Source of the DNA: JALWSI01 sp964569095 [NCBI: uncultured Aquificales bacterium]
GTDB lineage: Bacteria; Thermosulfidibacterota; Thermosulfidibacteria; Thermosulfidibacterales
Direction: 5' to 3'
Length of the DNA stretch: 6,558 nt
Assembly (NCBI GenBank): GCA_964569095.1
Contig: CAZMTB010000224.1
Location: 1 to 6,558, forward strand
How positions within the stretch are numbered: position 1 is the first letter of the stretch; each line of letters begins with the position of its first letter. The notes under the pieces are model-generated. The model worked only from the letters and a program-made list of their open reading frames with translations, did not search any database and was not told the origin of the DNA. Below are positions 6,156 through 6,558 of this stretch, one piece after another. Made by a program: the position numbers and the translations under genes.

Positions 6156-6558
6156 ATGAGCTTAGAGCCCCTTAAAATGGCCATCAACCGGGTATTCACC
6201 AGCCGACCGGTACGCATCTTGGGAATGGTCGTACTGGGATTCTCCGCGTTTCTCGCCCTTGCCATGGTGGCATCGGCCCTGCACAAGGCACCACAACTGG
6301 TGGGCAACTTAGGCACCTGGCTCTGGTCGTCTCTCTGGAGCAGGGGGGCATGGCTCTCCCTCTCCCTCCCCCTTGCAGGAATGGCAATTGGCATCTCATT
6401 GGTGACCTGCCGATGGAGAAGGGGAGTGAACACCCTGGTGAGCCTGCTACTTCTACTCGCAGGGGTCGTTGGCATATTCTCCCTGGTGATGCCACCAAAT
6501 CCCTCCCGTTTCATCGGCACAACCGGATCTACCCTCTCCATTCTGCTGCGAAAGTGGC
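6156..6558 (+). CDS. ftsK: Membrane protein, probable N-terminus of FtsK/SpoIIIE DNA translocase (cut at window end)
   Basis: The frame is open from ATG 6156 to the window edge (134 codons). A short cytoplasmic segment with basic residues (KMAINRVFTSRPVR) leads into hydrophobic segments at about 20-42 (ILGMVVLGFSAFLALAMVAS), 64-84 and 92-112, and a fourth may begin near 119. Basic residues between the second and third (CRWRRG) fit a cytoplasmic loop. The order of helix, then NLGTWL, then paired helices with a basic loop and a GTTGS-like turn resembles the four-helix membrane domain of FtsK, which anchors the chromosome-segregating ATPase at the septum. The motor and gamma domains would lie beyond the window, so the assignment is a pattern judgement; an unrelated polytopic protein is possible. 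No ribosome site precedes the ATG; the promoter -10 box ends 7 nt before it. Codon use is more pyrimidine-rich than in the upstream operon, largely because of the hydrophobic content. Confidence 0.5.
   Translation, partial: MSLEPLKMAINRVFTSRPVRILGMVVLGFSAFLALAMVASALHKAPQLVGNLGTWLWSSLWSRGAWLSLSLPLAGMAIGISLVTCRWRRGVNTLVSLLLLLAGVVGIFSLVMPPNPSRFIGTTGSTLSILLRKW

Noticed and set aside
6077-6541. Long minus-strand open frame opposite the ftsK-like gene
   Set aside because: It is the shadow of the plus-strand membrane-protein gene; its Arg/Ser/Pro-rich product has no domain character.

Overview
The window reads as one dense, single-direction gene cluster of a diderm (LPS-making) bacterium, followed by a separately promoted membrane-protein gene that runs off the right edge. 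Gene content is the conserved 'rpoN cluster': lptA, lptB, rpoN (sigma-54), long-form hpf, rapZ. Its order resembles Pseudomonadota and Desulfobacterota. Coding strands are purine-rich, with heavy use of AGG/AGA for Arg and ATA for Ile and many Glu/Lys/Arg residues. That would fit a thermophilic, possibly Desulfobacterota-like lineage, but the taxonomic placement is an inference made by eye.

Layout: 1-675 LptA, a periplasmic LPS bridge protein whose true start may lie left of the window; 678-1394 LptB, the LPS-export ATPase; 1391-2707 RpoN; 2716-3249 long HPF; 3257-4144 RapZ; 4144-5385 an RmlB-type dTDP-glucose 4,6-dehydratase; 5330-5989 a minimal polyprenyl-phosphate hexose-1-phosphate transferase. 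Gaps are at most 8 nt and three junctions overlap (4, 1 and 56 nt), so all seven genes are probably one transcript started upstream of the window. Then comes a 166-nt non-coding gap. It holds a good sigma-70-type promoter and, on the opposite strand, a close match to a sigma-54 -24/-12 element. The last gene starts at 6156 and looks like the N-terminal membrane domain of FtsK.

How the genes work together: LptA/LptB export LPS; RmlB supplies a dTDP-deoxysugar precursor; the transferase loads the first sugar on the polyprenyl lipid carrier for O-antigen, capsule or exopolysaccharide; RapZ is a known sensor of the cell-wall precursor glucosamine-6-phosphate in enterobacteria. The window is thus mainly about envelope polysaccharide, with sigma-54 and ribosome hibernation embedded. 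The usual PTS genes of this cluster (ptsN, hprK, npr) are absent from the hpf-rapZ gap and from directly after rapZ.

Most notable points are: the apparently leaderless final gene; the antisense sigma-54-like site; a roughly 60-residue insertion in RmlB; a Pro/Lys-rich extension in LptA; and the PTS-less cluster fused to sugar genes. I see no clear new multi-gene defence or mobile system, no rRNA/tRNA, no CRISPR and no insertion sequence.
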